Assembly: GCA_031272805.1 (NCBI GenBank)
Contig: JAISTC010000124.1
Span: 1 to 34,004, forward strand
Length of the DNA stretch: 34,004 bases
From: Propionibacteriaceae bacterium
GTDB taxonomy: Bacteria; Actinomycetota; Actinomycetes; Propionibacteriales; Propionibacteriaceae
Reading direction: 5' to 3'
The number at the start of each line of letters is the position of its first letter. The first letter of the stretch is position 1. A model generated the notes under the pieces. That model was not told the DNA's origin and did not search any database. It saw only the letters and a list, made by a program, of their open reading frames with translations. Below are positions 1 to 7,735 of this stretch, in pieces. The translations under genes were made by a program, and so were the position numbers.

Positions 1-974
1 CCGGGGTGGCGGGCCAGCGTCCGGACGAAGGCGTAGCCGACGAGGTCGCCGAGCGTGACGTGGCTGAGGCCCCAGGCCGGGTCGGCGGCCTTGAAGCGGC
101 TTCGCAGCGCCAGGAGGGCCGTGGCGTCGGCCGTCGCCGTATAGGTCAACTGGGCCGACGTGGCCAGGGAGGCCAGCATCCGGTCGGCGATGATCTGGCG
201 CACTCCCTTGAGCGGCGTGTCGGTCGAAGGGCCGGGGAAGGGGAGGTCACGCTCTCCGGGCCCGGCGGTCGCCGGGGCTGTGGCGGGGGTCGCGGTGGGG
301 CTGGGGGCGGCCTGGTCGGCCAGGTCGGCCAGCGCCGTCCGGCCGCCCAGCGCGCTGCCCGGACCGGTCGGGAGGGCGCCGGAGTGGGCCTGCGCGGCCC
401 GGGTCAGGCCGGGGGAGGCCGCCAAGGCGGCCTGGACGTCACGCTCGGTCACGAGGCCGTCGGGGCCCGTGCCCGTCAGCGTGGCGGGGGAGAGACCGTG
501 GGCGGCGGCCAGCGCCTTGGCGCGGGGCGAGGCCAGGGCCGGGCCGGCCGGTGCCGCCGACTCGGCCGGTGCTGCCGGTGCCGCCGGCGTGGCGGTGGGC
601 GTGACGGGGGCGGCCGCGGTGGAAGGGGCCCGGGCGGCCCGGGCGGGCCGGCCGGCGGCGGGAGCCGGGGCCGGGGGTACGGTCGGCGTGACCGGCGTGG
701 CCGGGTCGGCCGTCGGCGCGTCGGGGACCGCCTCGCCCGGCCGGCCGATGACGGCGATCGGCGCCTTGACCGGCACGTCGTCGTCGACCGCGGCCAGCAA
801 CGCCAGGACCGTCCCCGCGACCCCGGCCGGGACCTCCATGGCGGACTTGTCCGTCTCGATGTCGCAGAGGACCGTGGCGGCGTCGACGCTGTCGCCGACG
901 GCGACCCGCCAGGCGGCCAGGAGGCAGCTCTCGACGGTGTTGCCCAACTGGGGCATGACGACGGTCGTGGCCAT
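1..974 (-). CDS. Dihydrolipoamide acyltransferase (E2) of a 2-oxo acid dehydrogenase complex, 3' end outside the window
   Basis: The 324 visible codons start at an ATG preceded by GGAG five bases upstream. Residues 1-75 are a lipoyl domain starting MATTVVMPQLGNTVES, with the lipoyl lysine at K43 in ETDKSAMEV. A long Ala/Pro/Thr linker follows, then a peripheral subunit-binding domain (ASPRAKALAAAHGLSPATLTG, about residues 155-195), a second linker and the start of the catalytic acyltransferase domain (TPLKGVRQIIADRMLASL). The catalytic HxxxD motif lies beyond the window edge. It begins nine bases after the stop of the dehydrogenase gene, so it belongs to the same operon. In the family, E2 transfers an acyl group from lipoate to CoA. 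Here it may oxidise a 2-oxo acid made by the sugar pathway upstream. E1 and E3 are not visible and the substrate cannot be read from this part. Confidence 0.85.
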   Translation of the reverse strand, partial: MATTVVMPQLGNTVESCLLAAWRVAVGDSVDAATVLCDIETDKSAMEVPAGVAGTVLALLAAVDDDVPVKAPIAVIGRPGEAVPDAPTADPATPVTPTVPPAPAPAAGRPARAARAPSTAAAPVTPTATPAAPAAPAESAAPAGPALASPRAKALAAAHGLSPATLTGTGPDGLVTERDVQAALAASPGLTRAAQAHSGALPTGPGSALGGRTALADLADQAAPSPTATPATAPATAGPGERDLPFPGPSTDTPLKGVRQIIADRMLASLATSAQLTYTATADATALLALRSRFKAADPAWGLSHVTLGDLVGYAFVRTLARHP

Positions 975-983
975 CGTGACTCC

Positions 984-2645
984 TTACTCCGCGCCCGCGA
1001 CGGCCGTGACGCTGGTGGTGGCGGTGCCCGTGACGTCGGCGAGGGCCGCCTCGGCGGCCGTGGTCCAGCGTCCGCCCGCCATCGCCGCGGCCACCGCCGG
1101 GTAGCGCTCCGGCAACTCGGCCAGCCTGGTCAGGGGCAGGTCCGCGATCCCCGGGTAGACCATGATCTTGCCGCCCGAGGTCCGGTTGTCGACGGCGGCG
1201 AGCGCGTCCGCCACGCCGCCCAGCCCCGTGACGGCGTCGAGCGACACGGTCGTGTCGAGGCGGCCCGACTCGACCTTGGCCAGGACCGCCCGCATGTCCG
1301 GGATGCGCGAGCCCGACGTGCCGACCAGGTAGACGCCGTGGCGGGCGACGTGGTTGAGGTCGAGGGCGGCCACCGTGCCGACGGGGAAGCCGGCGAACGC
1401 GTTGACGATGGCGCCGTCGCCCGCCAGCGAGACCGCCTGGGCCAGCAGGGCCGGGGCCGGGACCAGGACGGCGATGTACGAGTAGGGGCCGGTCAGCGGT
1501 TCGGCGGTGGAGTTGTGGCAGCGGCAGGGCACGCCGTGGGCTTGGGCCAGCGGGTCGACGACCGCGGCCAGGCGGGCCAGGCGGGCGTTGTCCACGTCGA
1601 CCGCCTCAATCTCGAGGCCCGCGATGCCGGCGACCGCCGCCCGGACCGTGTGCATCAGCCCCATCGGCCCGGCCGCGCCGATGATGGCGACCTTCTCGCC
1701 GGGGCGCAGCTCCGTGACCGCCGGGATGCGGGCGTAGGCGGCCGCCAGGTCGGGGCCGGCCGTCGCCGTGTAGCGGGTCTGGTCGTAGTGGATCCGGCCG
1801 ACGTCGAGCTGGACGGGCCGGGCGACCGCGGCGCCGCCGAGGGCGAGGGCGAACAGGCCCTGCGGCGCCAGGTGGGGGCCGAGCGCCTCGATGACGTCCG
1901 CGTCCGCGCCGCAGTAGGCGATGTCGTCGTAAAGGCCCTCGACCCGCGTGACGTCGGCCGCCGCCACCACCGGGACGCCCCAGCCGTCCACGCCCGTCGG
2001 AGCGTGGCCCGGGTCGGCCACGACGAGGCGGCGGCCGCCCGGCAGCGGGCCCTGGCGCTCCGGCCAGGCGTAGGCGCACTCGACGCAGGCCCACGGCTCG
2101 ATCAGCGCCACGCCGGCGGCCGTCGTCCGCTCGTCGACCGGGATGAGGAAGCGCTCGCCGGTCTGCGGGTCGATGACCAGGCGCTCGTCCAGGACGGCGT
2201 ACCGCTCCAGGCCGCCGTCGATCGTGTAGCCGAAGGCCGCCACGCTGGCCGCCGTCGGCAGGTGGCGGTAGTCCGTCTGGACGAGGACTCGCTCGCCCAC
2301 CGAGTGACGGGTGACGGCGGCGCCGACGGCGGCGATCCGCGCGACGCACTCGTGGCCCGGCGTGACGGGGAGGCCGCCGGGGGCGTAGCCCGGCTGTTCG
2401 GCGAGGGCCTGCGCGAGCTCGGCGGCGGGCGTGACCGGGCCGCCGACCACGCGCGTGACGGCGGACTTGCGCGGGTGGCGGTCGAAGGTGTGGAGGAGCT
2501 TCGTGTCGGAGAAGCAGATGCCGCAGGCCTCGACTGCGAGGACGATGTGGTGCGGCCCGATCTCGGGCAGCGGTTTGGCGGGGTTGAGGCGGACCTCGTT
2601 CGGGCCCGTGTACTCGATGGCGGGTTGGGTGGCTGGGAGAGTCAT
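984..2645 (-). CDS. Zinc-type medium-chain alcohol/polyol dehydrogenase, long variant (553 aa)
   Basis: A medium-chain dehydrogenase that should oxidise a sugar alcohol or hydroxy sugar with NAD(P). The N-terminal GroES-like part has CGICFSD with candidate zinc ligand C41, and PGHEC with H98/E99. IEPWACVECAYAW resembles the EPYSC region of SorE-type sorbose-1-phosphate reductases. A Rossmann motif GAAGPMGLMHTVRA lies near residues 335-350. The four-cysteine structural zinc loop of classical alcohol dehydrogenases is missing. At 553 residues it is about 200 longer than usual, with extra sequence between the two zinc-site halves and at the C terminus. I chose the ATG at 2645, just downstream of the aldolase/dehydrogenase gene, rather than earlier in-frame codons that would overlap that gene. 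It is the third gene of the PHP, aldolase, dehydrogenase, E2 operon. The substrate is not known. Confidence 0.75.
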   Translation of the reverse strand: MTLPATQPAIEYTGPNEVRLNPAKPLPEIGPHHIVLAVEACGICFSDTKLLHTFDRHPRKSAVTRVVGGPVTPAAELAQALAEQPGYAPGGLPVTPGHECVARIAAVGAAVTRHSVGERVLVQTDYRHLPTAASVAAFGYTIDGGLERYAVLDERLVIDPQTGERFLIPVDERTTAAGVALIEPWACVECAYAWPERQGPLPGGRRLVVADPGHAPTGVDGWGVPVVAAADVTRVEGLYDDIAYCGADADVIEALGPHLAPQGLFALALGGAAVARPVQLDVGRIHYDQTRYTATAGPDLAAAYARIPAVTELRPGEKVAIIGAAGPMGLMHTVRAAVAGIAGLEIEAVDVDNARLARLAAVVDPLAQAHGVPCRCHNSTAEPLTGPYSYIAVLVPAPALLAQAVSLAGDGAIVNAFAGFPVGTVAALDLNHVARHGVYLVGTSGSRIPDMRAVLAKVESGRLDTTVSLDAVTGLGGVADALAAVDNRTSGGKIMVYPGIADLPLTRLAELPERYPAVAAAMAGGRWTTAAEAALADVTGTATTSVTAVAGAE

Positions 2646-2665
2646 CTTTGTCCTCGTGTTTCCGG

Positions 2666-4732
2666 TCAGTTGAGCATGTTCTGGCCGCCCGTCACGGGGA
2701 GGGCCTGGCCCGTTTCGTAGGCCTGCTCGACGATGTAGTAGACGGCCTTGGCGAGGTCGGACGGGAGGCAGCCGCGGCCGAGCGGGACCTTGGCCTCGTA
2801 GAAGCGGCGGACGTCGTCGACCGTCCGCGCCCCCGGCACCTTGCCGGTCCGGAGGTACTGGACGAACAGGCCGCACTCGGGGTCGGTCCAGAGCGGCCCG
2901 TCGAGGTAGTTGCCCGGGCAGATGGCGTTGACCTTGATGCCGGCCTCGACCAGTTCGAGGGCGAACGACTGGGTCAGACCGATGCCGCCGAACTTGGAGC
3001 CGGCGTAGGCGAAGTTGCGTTTGGAGCCCTCCAGCCCGGACTTCGAGTTGATCTCGATGATGTCGAACCAGGCCGCCGGGTTGGCCTTGTGCTGGAGCGC
3101 CATGACCGGGGCGACCGCGCGGACGCCCAGGAAGTAGCCGCGGTAGTTGACGTTCGTGACGAGGTCGAAGTCGGCCACGGGCTGGTCGAAGACGGAGGCC
3201 GCGCGCAGGACGCCCGCGTTGGAGATGAAGACGTCCAGGCCGCCGAGCCGCTGGACCACCGCCGCGATGGCCGCCAGTTGGGAGTCAGGGTCGGAGACGT
3301 CGACCGGGACGGCCAGCGCCCGGCCGGGGCCGTGCTGGGCGGCCAGGCGCTCGGCGTTTTCCCTAGCCAGGGGCAGGTTGAGGTCGGCCAGGACGACCGT
3401 GGCGCCCTGGGCGGCGATCTCCTCCGCCAGGCCCAGGCCGAAGCCTTGGGCCGCGCCCGTGATGACGACGACCTTGCCGGGGAGGCGGCCGGGGGCGGTC
3501 TCTGCCGCTGGCCCCGCCCCGGGCCCCGTCCCTGGCCCCGCCCCTTGTCCTGCCACCTGGCGGCGGTAGCTTTCCGCCTCCCACGTCTCGATGAAGCCGC
3601 GTTGGCCTTCATCCAGGAGGCGGACCGCGCCCAGCCGCTCGGCGTCCCGGGCGACGCGGAGGGCGTCCGTGAACGTGGCCAACGCGGTCTCGGCGGCCGC
3701 CAGGTCCCGGCCCGCGGCGAAGGCCGCGATGCCCGGGACGAGCGTGACGATCGGATCGCGGCCGTAGAGCGCGCGGTAGGTCGCGACGGCGTCCGTCGCC
3801 GCGACCGCCCAGTCGTCGCCGGCCGGCGGGCCGACGATCGCCGGGAAGGACCCGGCGTAGACGATCTGGTCGGGGATGAGCGGGCCGCCCAGCATGATCG
3901 CCGCGCCGGCCCGCGTCAGCGTGACCGCGCGCAGGAACTCGGAGGTGTCGGACGTCACGATGGGCAGCCGGTCAGCGCTGCCGAGCAGCCCGCGCAGGGT
4001 CGGCGCGATCGCCGCCACGACGGCGGCGGGGTCGGCGGCGAGGGGCGACACGGGGGCCGTGGGTTCGGGCGTGGCGGCGATGGCCCGGTTGATGACAGCG
4101 GTGACGTGTTCCGCCAGCCCGCGCACCTCGTCCGCCGTCTGGCCGGCCACGATCAGGCCGTGGTTGCCGAGGAACGTCACGCCCGGCGCGGGCCGGCCGG
4201 TCCGGGCCTCGTAGTCGGCGCGGCGCCGTTCGATCGCCCGGGCCAGCGGGACGCCGGGGTCCGTGTAGGGGACGTAGACCGCGGCGTCGCCGAACAGGCG
4301 CGCCGCCAGGGCCTCGGCCTCCTCGTTGCAGGTCAGGGCATTGCAGGCCAGGGGGTGGGCGTGGAGGACGAGGGGTTCCGGCAGCAGCGCGTGGAACAGC
4401 AGCTCGACCGACGGGCGGCGCGCCGGGCGGCCGATCCGGGCGCGCTCCGCCGCCGCGCGGACGGGGTCGGCGTCGGGTGCGTCGGGTTCGGCGGGTTCAC
4501 CGGGCGTGTCGTGGCGCAGGGCCTCAAGGAGGACGTCGAGGCGGAGCGGTACGAGGTCGGCCGCCTCGATCGCCGCCAGGCTCAGCCCGCTCGGCTTGAT
4601 GTGGAGGACGCCGTCCGCCTTGTACGAGCAGTTGCCGCCGCCCGCGCGGACGTAGTTCGGGTCGGCGCCGACAGTGTGGGCGAGGTCGATGAGCTGGGCG
4701 GCGAGATCGCTGGGAGCGGCGGGAGCGGTCAT
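2666..4732 (-). CDS. Bifunctional class II aldolase / short-chain dehydrogenase (RhaEW-like)
   Basis: A 688-residue fusion. Residues 1 to about 400 are a class II aldolase/adducin-type domain with GGGNCSYK and the zinc motif LHAHPLACNAL, plus GNHGLIVAG. Residues about 415-688 are a short-chain dehydrogenase with the cofactor motif TGAAQGFGLG, a serine in INSKSG, and YAGSK as the YxxxK catalytic pair. The architecture matches RhaEW proteins, which cleave L-rhamnulose-1-phosphate to DHAP and lactaldehyde and oxidise the lactaldehyde. Many relatives are annotated only as bifunctional aldolase/dehydrogenase. The ATG overlaps the TGA of the PHP gene (ATGA), implying translational coupling. A low-complexity Gly/Pro/Ala linker lies at about residues 396-412. 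A rhamnulokinase is present in the window but 13 kb away, so rhamnose is plausible but unproven. No rhamnose isomerase is seen here. Confidence 0.8.
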   Translation of the reverse strand: MTAPAAPSDLAAQLIDLAHTVGADPNYVRAGGGNCSYKADGVLHIKPSGLSLAAIEAADLVPLRLDVLLEALRHDTPGEPAEPDAPDADPVRAAAERARIGRPARRPSVELLFHALLPEPLVLHAHPLACNALTCNEEAEALAARLFGDAAVYVPYTDPGVPLARAIERRRADYEARTGRPAPGVTFLGNHGLIVAGQTADEVRGLAEHVTAVINRAIAATPEPTAPVSPLAADPAAVVAAIAPTLRGLLGSADRLPIVTSDTSEFLRAVTLTRAGAAIMLGGPLIPDQIVYAGSFPAIVGPPAGDDWAVAATDAVATYRALYGRDPIVTLVPGIAAFAAGRDLAAAETALATFTDALRVARDAERLGAVRLLDEGQRGFIETWEAESYRRQVAGQGAGPGTGPGAGPAAETAPGRLPGKVVVITGAAQGFGLGLAEEIAAQGATVVLADLNLPLARENAERLAAQHGPGRALAVPVDVSDPDSQLAAIAAVVQRLGGLDVFISNAGVLRAASVFDQPVADFDLVTNVNYRGYFLGVRAVAPVMALQHKANPAAWFDIIEINSKSGLEGSKRNFAYAGSKFGGIGLTQSFALELVEAGIKVNAICPGNYLDGPLWTDPECGLFVQYLRTGKVPGARTVDDVRRFYEAKVPLGRGCLPSDLAKAVYYIVEQAYETGQALPVTGGQNMLN

Positions 4733-5895
4733 AGCGGGCCTCCGGGGTTGAGCAGCCGGTCGCCCTGGCGGGCGAAGTCCGCGATCGCGCCGGCCGGGGC
4801 GCCGTCGGGGCCGACGAAACCCGGGCGGCCCTCGGCGACGGCCTGCTGGTGGGCGGCGACGACGCAGGCGCCGCGGTAGAAGTGCTCCCGGGCGTAGTCC
4901 GAGAGCGGTCCGTCGGCCGCCGCCGGGTCGATGGGGAGGCGGTCGGGCGTGTTGTGCTCGGTCCCGGCGAGGACGATCAGCCCGGCCGCCGTGAAGGCCC
5001 GGACGTACTCGTCGACGCAGGCGGCCGTGTTGCGGGCCGGGATCAACTCGGCGGCGGGGAGGCCGCGGCGGAGGCACTCGGCGGCCAGGGCGTCGGCCGA
5101 CGCCTCGAACTCGGTCCGCGGCGTGACCCCATCGGCCACCGTCGGGTAACAGGGGATGCCGTCGAGGGCCAGGATGTAGTCGTAGGCGGCGGCGAAGCCG
5201 ACCGGGACCTCGGGCGCGAAGCCGGGCTTACCCGCCTTGAGGAGGCGGGCGCGCAGCTCGCCCTGGTAGGCGGCGGCAGCGTCGAACGGGCTGGTGGGTG
5301 GGCCGCCGAACGCTCGCTCGACCAACGCGTCCCGCTCGGCCGGCGGCAGCGTGGCCAGGCGTTCGTGGAGGGCGCGGGCGAGGTGGCGTTCCTGGAGGGA
5401 GACCCACTCGGCCGGCACCCCGGCCCGCCGCGCCACGTCGGCGGCGATGCCAGCCGCCGACAGGGCCAGGTCGAAGCCGAGGGCCTGGAAGTACGCGGTC
5501 AGCCGGTTGACCATGAGTTCGGCCCGCTCGTCGTTGCCCCGCCGGATCGCGGCGGCCGTGGCGGCGGCGGCCGGCGGCGCGACCCCGAACGGGTTGATCC
5601 CCTTGCCGGTCAGGTACAGCCGGCCCGGGTTGGCCGGGTCGTTGACGAGGACGCCCCGTTCCGCCAGGGCCGCGTCCAGCGTGATGAACTCCAAGCCGAA
5701 GAGCGGCCGGACGCCCGCCGCGACCGCCGCGTCCCGGAAGCGGCCGTAGACCTCCAGGCCGAAGAAGTTGGAGAGGCCGATGGCGGCGGCCCCCTCGGCC
5801 GCGGCGACCGTGACGGCGTCCTCGACCGTGGCGAAGGCGGAGAAGTTCGGGGGCAGGTGCAGGTGGGTGTTCGTGATGGGCCAACGCTGGATCAT
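4729..5895 (-). CDS. PHP-domain metal-dependent hydrolase-like protein
   Basis: This 388-residue protein opens with ITNTHLHLPPNF, the HxH metal motif of the polymerase and histidinol phosphatase (PHP) superfamily. It continues with a GLEFITLD acidic strand and a late GTEHNTPDR metal motif, so the metal site looks intact. Family members hydrolyse phosphoesters. The closest annotated relatives are stand-alone PHP proteins beside sugar aldolases, whose substrates are mostly unknown. I chose the ATG at 5895 because GGAGGCGG lies just upstream; an in-frame TTG at 5907 would sit inside that ribosome site. It is the first gene of the operon and its stop overlaps the start of the aldolase fusion. Its position suggests a phosphatase or lactonase-like step on the same sugar intermediate, which is inference only. 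Confidence 0.75.
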   Translation of the reverse strand: MIQRWPITNTHLHLPPNFSAFATVEDAVTVAAAEGAAAIGLSNFFGLEVYGRFRDAAVAAGVRPLFGLEFITLDAALAERGVLVNDPANPGRLYLTGKGINPFGVAPPAAAATAAAIRRGNDERAELMVNRLTAYFQALGFDLALSAAGIAADVARRAGVPAEWVSLQERHLARALHERLATLPPAERDALVERAFGGPPTSPFDAAAAYQGELRARLLKAGKPGFAPEVPVGFAAAYDYILALDGIPCYPTVADGVTPRTEFEASADALAAECLRRGLPAAELIPARNTAACVDEYVRAFTAAGLIVLAGTEHNTPDRLPIDPAAADGPLSDYAREHFYRGACVVAAHQQAVAEGRPGFVGPDGAPAGAIADFARQGDRLLNPGGPL

Positions 5896-5912
5896 TACCG
5901 CCTCCAATCCCC

Positions 5913-5918
5913 GAGTCT
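5913..5918 (-). promoter_or_regulatory. Candidate -10 box for the PHP operon
   Basis: On the minus strand TAGACT lies 17 bases before the ATG at 5895, with the GGAGGCGG ribosome site between them. It fits the actinobacterial TANNNT pattern. No convincing -35 hexamer is visible, consistent with activator control. Confidence 0.45.
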
Positions 5919-5990
5919 ACGCGGTAGCCGCAGGTGGGAGGAGATGTGGGGCGACGGCAAGCAACCTCATGGACGGACGCATTCTTCCCT

Positions 5991-6029
5991 GTCCCGGAAC
6001 CGGGACTTGAAACGTTACACAACGTAACG
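5991..6029. promoter_or_regulatory. Two adjacent palindromic operator candidates upstream of the PHP operon
   Basis: At 5991-6006 GTCCCGGAACCGGGAC has 7-bp arms around AA. At 6013-6029 CGTTACACAACGTAACG has perfect 6-bp arms around five bases. TGAAACGTTACA (6008-6019) overlaps the second and resembles a LacI-family half-site arrangement. They lie about 75-115 bases upstream of the candidate -10, and are the only strong dyads in this 250-base gap between divergent genes. The regulator is not identified. Confidence 0.5.
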
Positions 6030-6106
6030 AAGAAGGCGCGCCCTTGTCAACGCCCCCCTTTGTCACGCCTTGGTCACGCGGATCGCCGGGGGCGGCGCCG
6101 GTCCCG

Positions 6107-6112
6107 TATCAT
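6107..6112 (+). promoter_or_regulatory. Candidate -10 box for the 109-residue protein
   Basis: TATCAT matches TANNNT and would start transcription near 6119, giving a leader of about 30 bases that contains the strong ribosome site GGGAGGTGA before the ATG at 6150. No clear -35 is seen at 17 bases. Confidence 0.4.
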
Positions 6113-6149
6113 GGTGGGCCACACGCGCATTCGACGGGAGGTGACCGGC

Positions 6150-6479
6150 ATGGCCGAACCCCGGGTTCGCTACGGCGACCTCATCGAGTACGACACCCCC
6201 GACTCCCTCGACGACCTCCACGGCCCGGTCACGGGCACCGTGCGAGTCAAGCCCCACATCGACACCAGCCCCAACCCCGTCTACGACCTGACCGACCCCG
6301 CGCGCCTGCGCAGTCTGTACGGCCGCCTGGTGCGCGACGGCACGCCCAGAGAACAGGTGGCGTTGCTGAACAAGTCAACGTTGTTCCGGCTCTGGCCGGA
6401 CCTGACTTTGCCGGAGCGCTGTCGCACGACGTGGACACTGCGTTTTCCCCAACTCCTCCTGGACGGTGGCCTGTCATGA
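6150..6479 (+). CDS. Small conserved actinobacterial protein of unknown function (109 aa)
   Basis: The ATG follows GGGAGGTGA at ideal spacing. The protein begins MAEPRVRYGDLIEYDTPDSL and ends with ALLNKSTLFRLWPDLTLPE and a Trp/Phe-rich tail, with no signal peptide or membrane segment. The LLN...L..LWPDL.LP pattern is one I associate, from memory and tentatively, with small actinobacterial proteins encoded just upstream of AbiEii-type nucleotidyltransferase toxins, where it would be the antitoxin or regulator. Here its stop overlaps an ATG (tcATGA) of what looks like a destroyed second gene, which fits a two-gene operon that has lost its partner. The function cannot be read from sequence alone. 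Confidence 0.7.
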   Translation: MAEPRVRYGDLIEYDTPDSLDDLHGPVTGTVRVKPHIDTSPNPVYDLTDPARLRSLYGRLVRDGTPREQVALLNKSTLFRLWPDLTLPERCRTTWTLRFPQLLLDGGLS

Positions 6480-6571
6480 GGCCATGACGACGTGCCTTCT
6501 ACCGTCGTGACGCGATCATCGCACGCTTCGCCCGCTGGGCAGACGACATCGACCCGGGGCCTGGCGACTGA
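6476..6571 (+). pseudogene. Decayed remnant of the second gene of the two-gene unit
   Basis: An ATG at 6476 overlaps the TGA of the preceding gene. After three codons (Met-Arg-Pro) the frame hits TGA, then in the same frame reads RRAFYRRDAIIARFARWADD and seven more residues to a TGA at 6569-6571. The peptide looks like a real C-terminal helix, not random frame. The simplest reading is an internal deletion that joined the start of a translationally coupled gene to its last 27 codons. It may be the end of an AbiEii-like toxin, which is a guess. Confidence 0.4.
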
Positions 6572-6588
6572 CGCCTCGGCCTTGGGGG

Positions 6589-7494
6589 CTAATCCAGCTC
6601 TACTCGCACTGAGTCGTGCCACTCTGTGGCCACGACCGTGCCGTCGGGGCCGACGTGGGCCACGATCACCGCGGCTGGGGCCATCGGGTGGTCGGGGATG
6701 CCCAGCGCGCCGAGCATCGTGGCGCGGTTGGGGCGGTGGAGGCAGATGGCGGTCGGGATGCCCGAGCGGCCGACGGACTGGGCCAACGACGCGGTCAGCG
6801 CCGCCACGGCGGCCGGGTCCGCCGCGCCCGCCTCCTCCGTCAGGATCTCCTCGGGGCGGAGCGTGATCTCGTTCGCCTCGGCGAACGGCAGAACTGTGGT
6901 GGCGCAGCGGACGGCGGGGCTCGTGACGATGGCGTCGACGCCGTAGGCGCCGAGGACCTGGTTGAGGAAGGGCAGTTGGAGGAAGCCGTTGGGGCTGAGC
7001 GGCCGGTCCCGGTCGGAGCCCGTCCAGTCCTTCCGCTTGACCGCCTTGGCGTGGCGCACGAGCAGGAGCGGCGTCGACGGCGGCTGGGCCAGCGCCTCGA
7101 CCAGGAGCCGCCGCTCGTCCGCGTACGTCAGGCGGGTCAACGCCTCCTCCGGCGTGACCCACGTGACGGCGTCGATCTCGCTCGGCGCGGCCGTCCGGTC
7201 GTCCTCGTCGACGATCTCGCCCTTCCACCACGCCACGAGCTTGAGCCCGTCTTCCACGAAGTAGCGCAGCGGCGTCAGCGGTGCGCCCAGCCGCACGGCC
7301 AGCCCGGTCTCCTCGAAGACCTCGCGCACGGCCGTGGCCGGCAGCAGCTCGCCGTCCTCGGCCTTGCCCTTGGCCAGCGTCCAGTCGTCGTACTTGGGCC
7401 GGTGCACGAGGGCGACCTGGCCCTCCCGCAGGGCCACGGCCCCGGCGGCCCAGATGGGGGGATGGGTGTCAGTCGTCGTCACGGCGCTGAGCAT
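6589..7494 (-). CDS. mutT1: MutT1-like Nudix hydrolase / histidine phosphatase
   Basis: This 301-residue two-domain enzyme has an N-terminal Nudix domain with an intact box at residues 43-65 (GKAEDGE, seven residues, REVFEETGL). The C-terminal histidine-phosphatase domain has LLVRHAK with R147 and H148. This is the architecture of mycobacterial MutT1, which converts 8-oxo-(d)GTP to the monophosphate through the diphosphate and acts on dinucleoside polyphosphates. I chose the ATG at 7494 because the protein then begins close to the Nudix fold; upstream codons read through repeat sequence. It lies downstream of the polyphosphate kinase in the same direction, an arrangement common in actinobacteria, but with a 240-base gap that suggests its own promoter or a processed transcript. 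Confidence 0.85.
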   Translation of the reverse strand: MLSAVTTTDTHPPIWAAGAVALREGQVALVHRPKYDDWTLAKGKAEDGELLPATAVREVFEETGLAVRLGAPLTPLRYFVEDGLKLVAWWKGEIVDEDDRTAAPSEIDAVTWVTPEEALTRLTYADERRLLVEALAQPPSTPLLLVRHAKAVKRKDWTGSDRDRPLSPNGFLQLPFLNQVLGAYGVDAIVTSPAVRCATTVLPFAEANEITLRPEEILTEEAGAADPAAVAALTASLAQSVGRSGIPTAICLHRPNRATMLGALGIPDHPMAPAAVIVAHVGPDGTVVATEWHDSVRVELD

Positions 7495-7549
7495 ACCGGC
7501 GTCCCGCGGCGCAGCAACGGGGGCCTCCTCAATGTCACGCCCACCCTTC

Positions 7550-7689
7550 GTCATCCTGCGCGGAGGCCGTCTGCGGCCGGAGTCGCCGGATCTGCCTGCC
7601 ACCAAGACGACCACGTGACACGCAGATCCTGCGACTGCGGCGGCGGATGGCCTCGTTCCTCGGCCCGCGCCGCCTCCGCGCAGGATGAC
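7550..7689. repeat. Exact 18-bp inverted repeat enclosing about 104 bp
   Basis: The arm at 7550-7567 is GTCATCCTGCGCGGAGGC and 7672-7689 is its exact reverse complement. It fills most of the gap between the polyphosphate kinase and mutT1 genes. The arm starts like the common GTCATCCTGAGCGCAGCGAAG repeats. The inner part contains a second, weaker pairing (GCGGCCGGAG and CTGCGGCGGCGG regions). No protein is encoded here. Confidence 0.75.
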
Positions 7690-7735
7690 GGGGGAGGCTG
7701 CGGGGAGAGTGTGACAAAAGGAACCGTCCCCAATG

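Noticed and set aside
7495-7735. N-terminal extension of MutT1 into the upstream repeat region
   Set aside because: The added residues are repeat-derived, have no similarity to Nudix enzymes, and the ATG at 7494 already gives a full domain.
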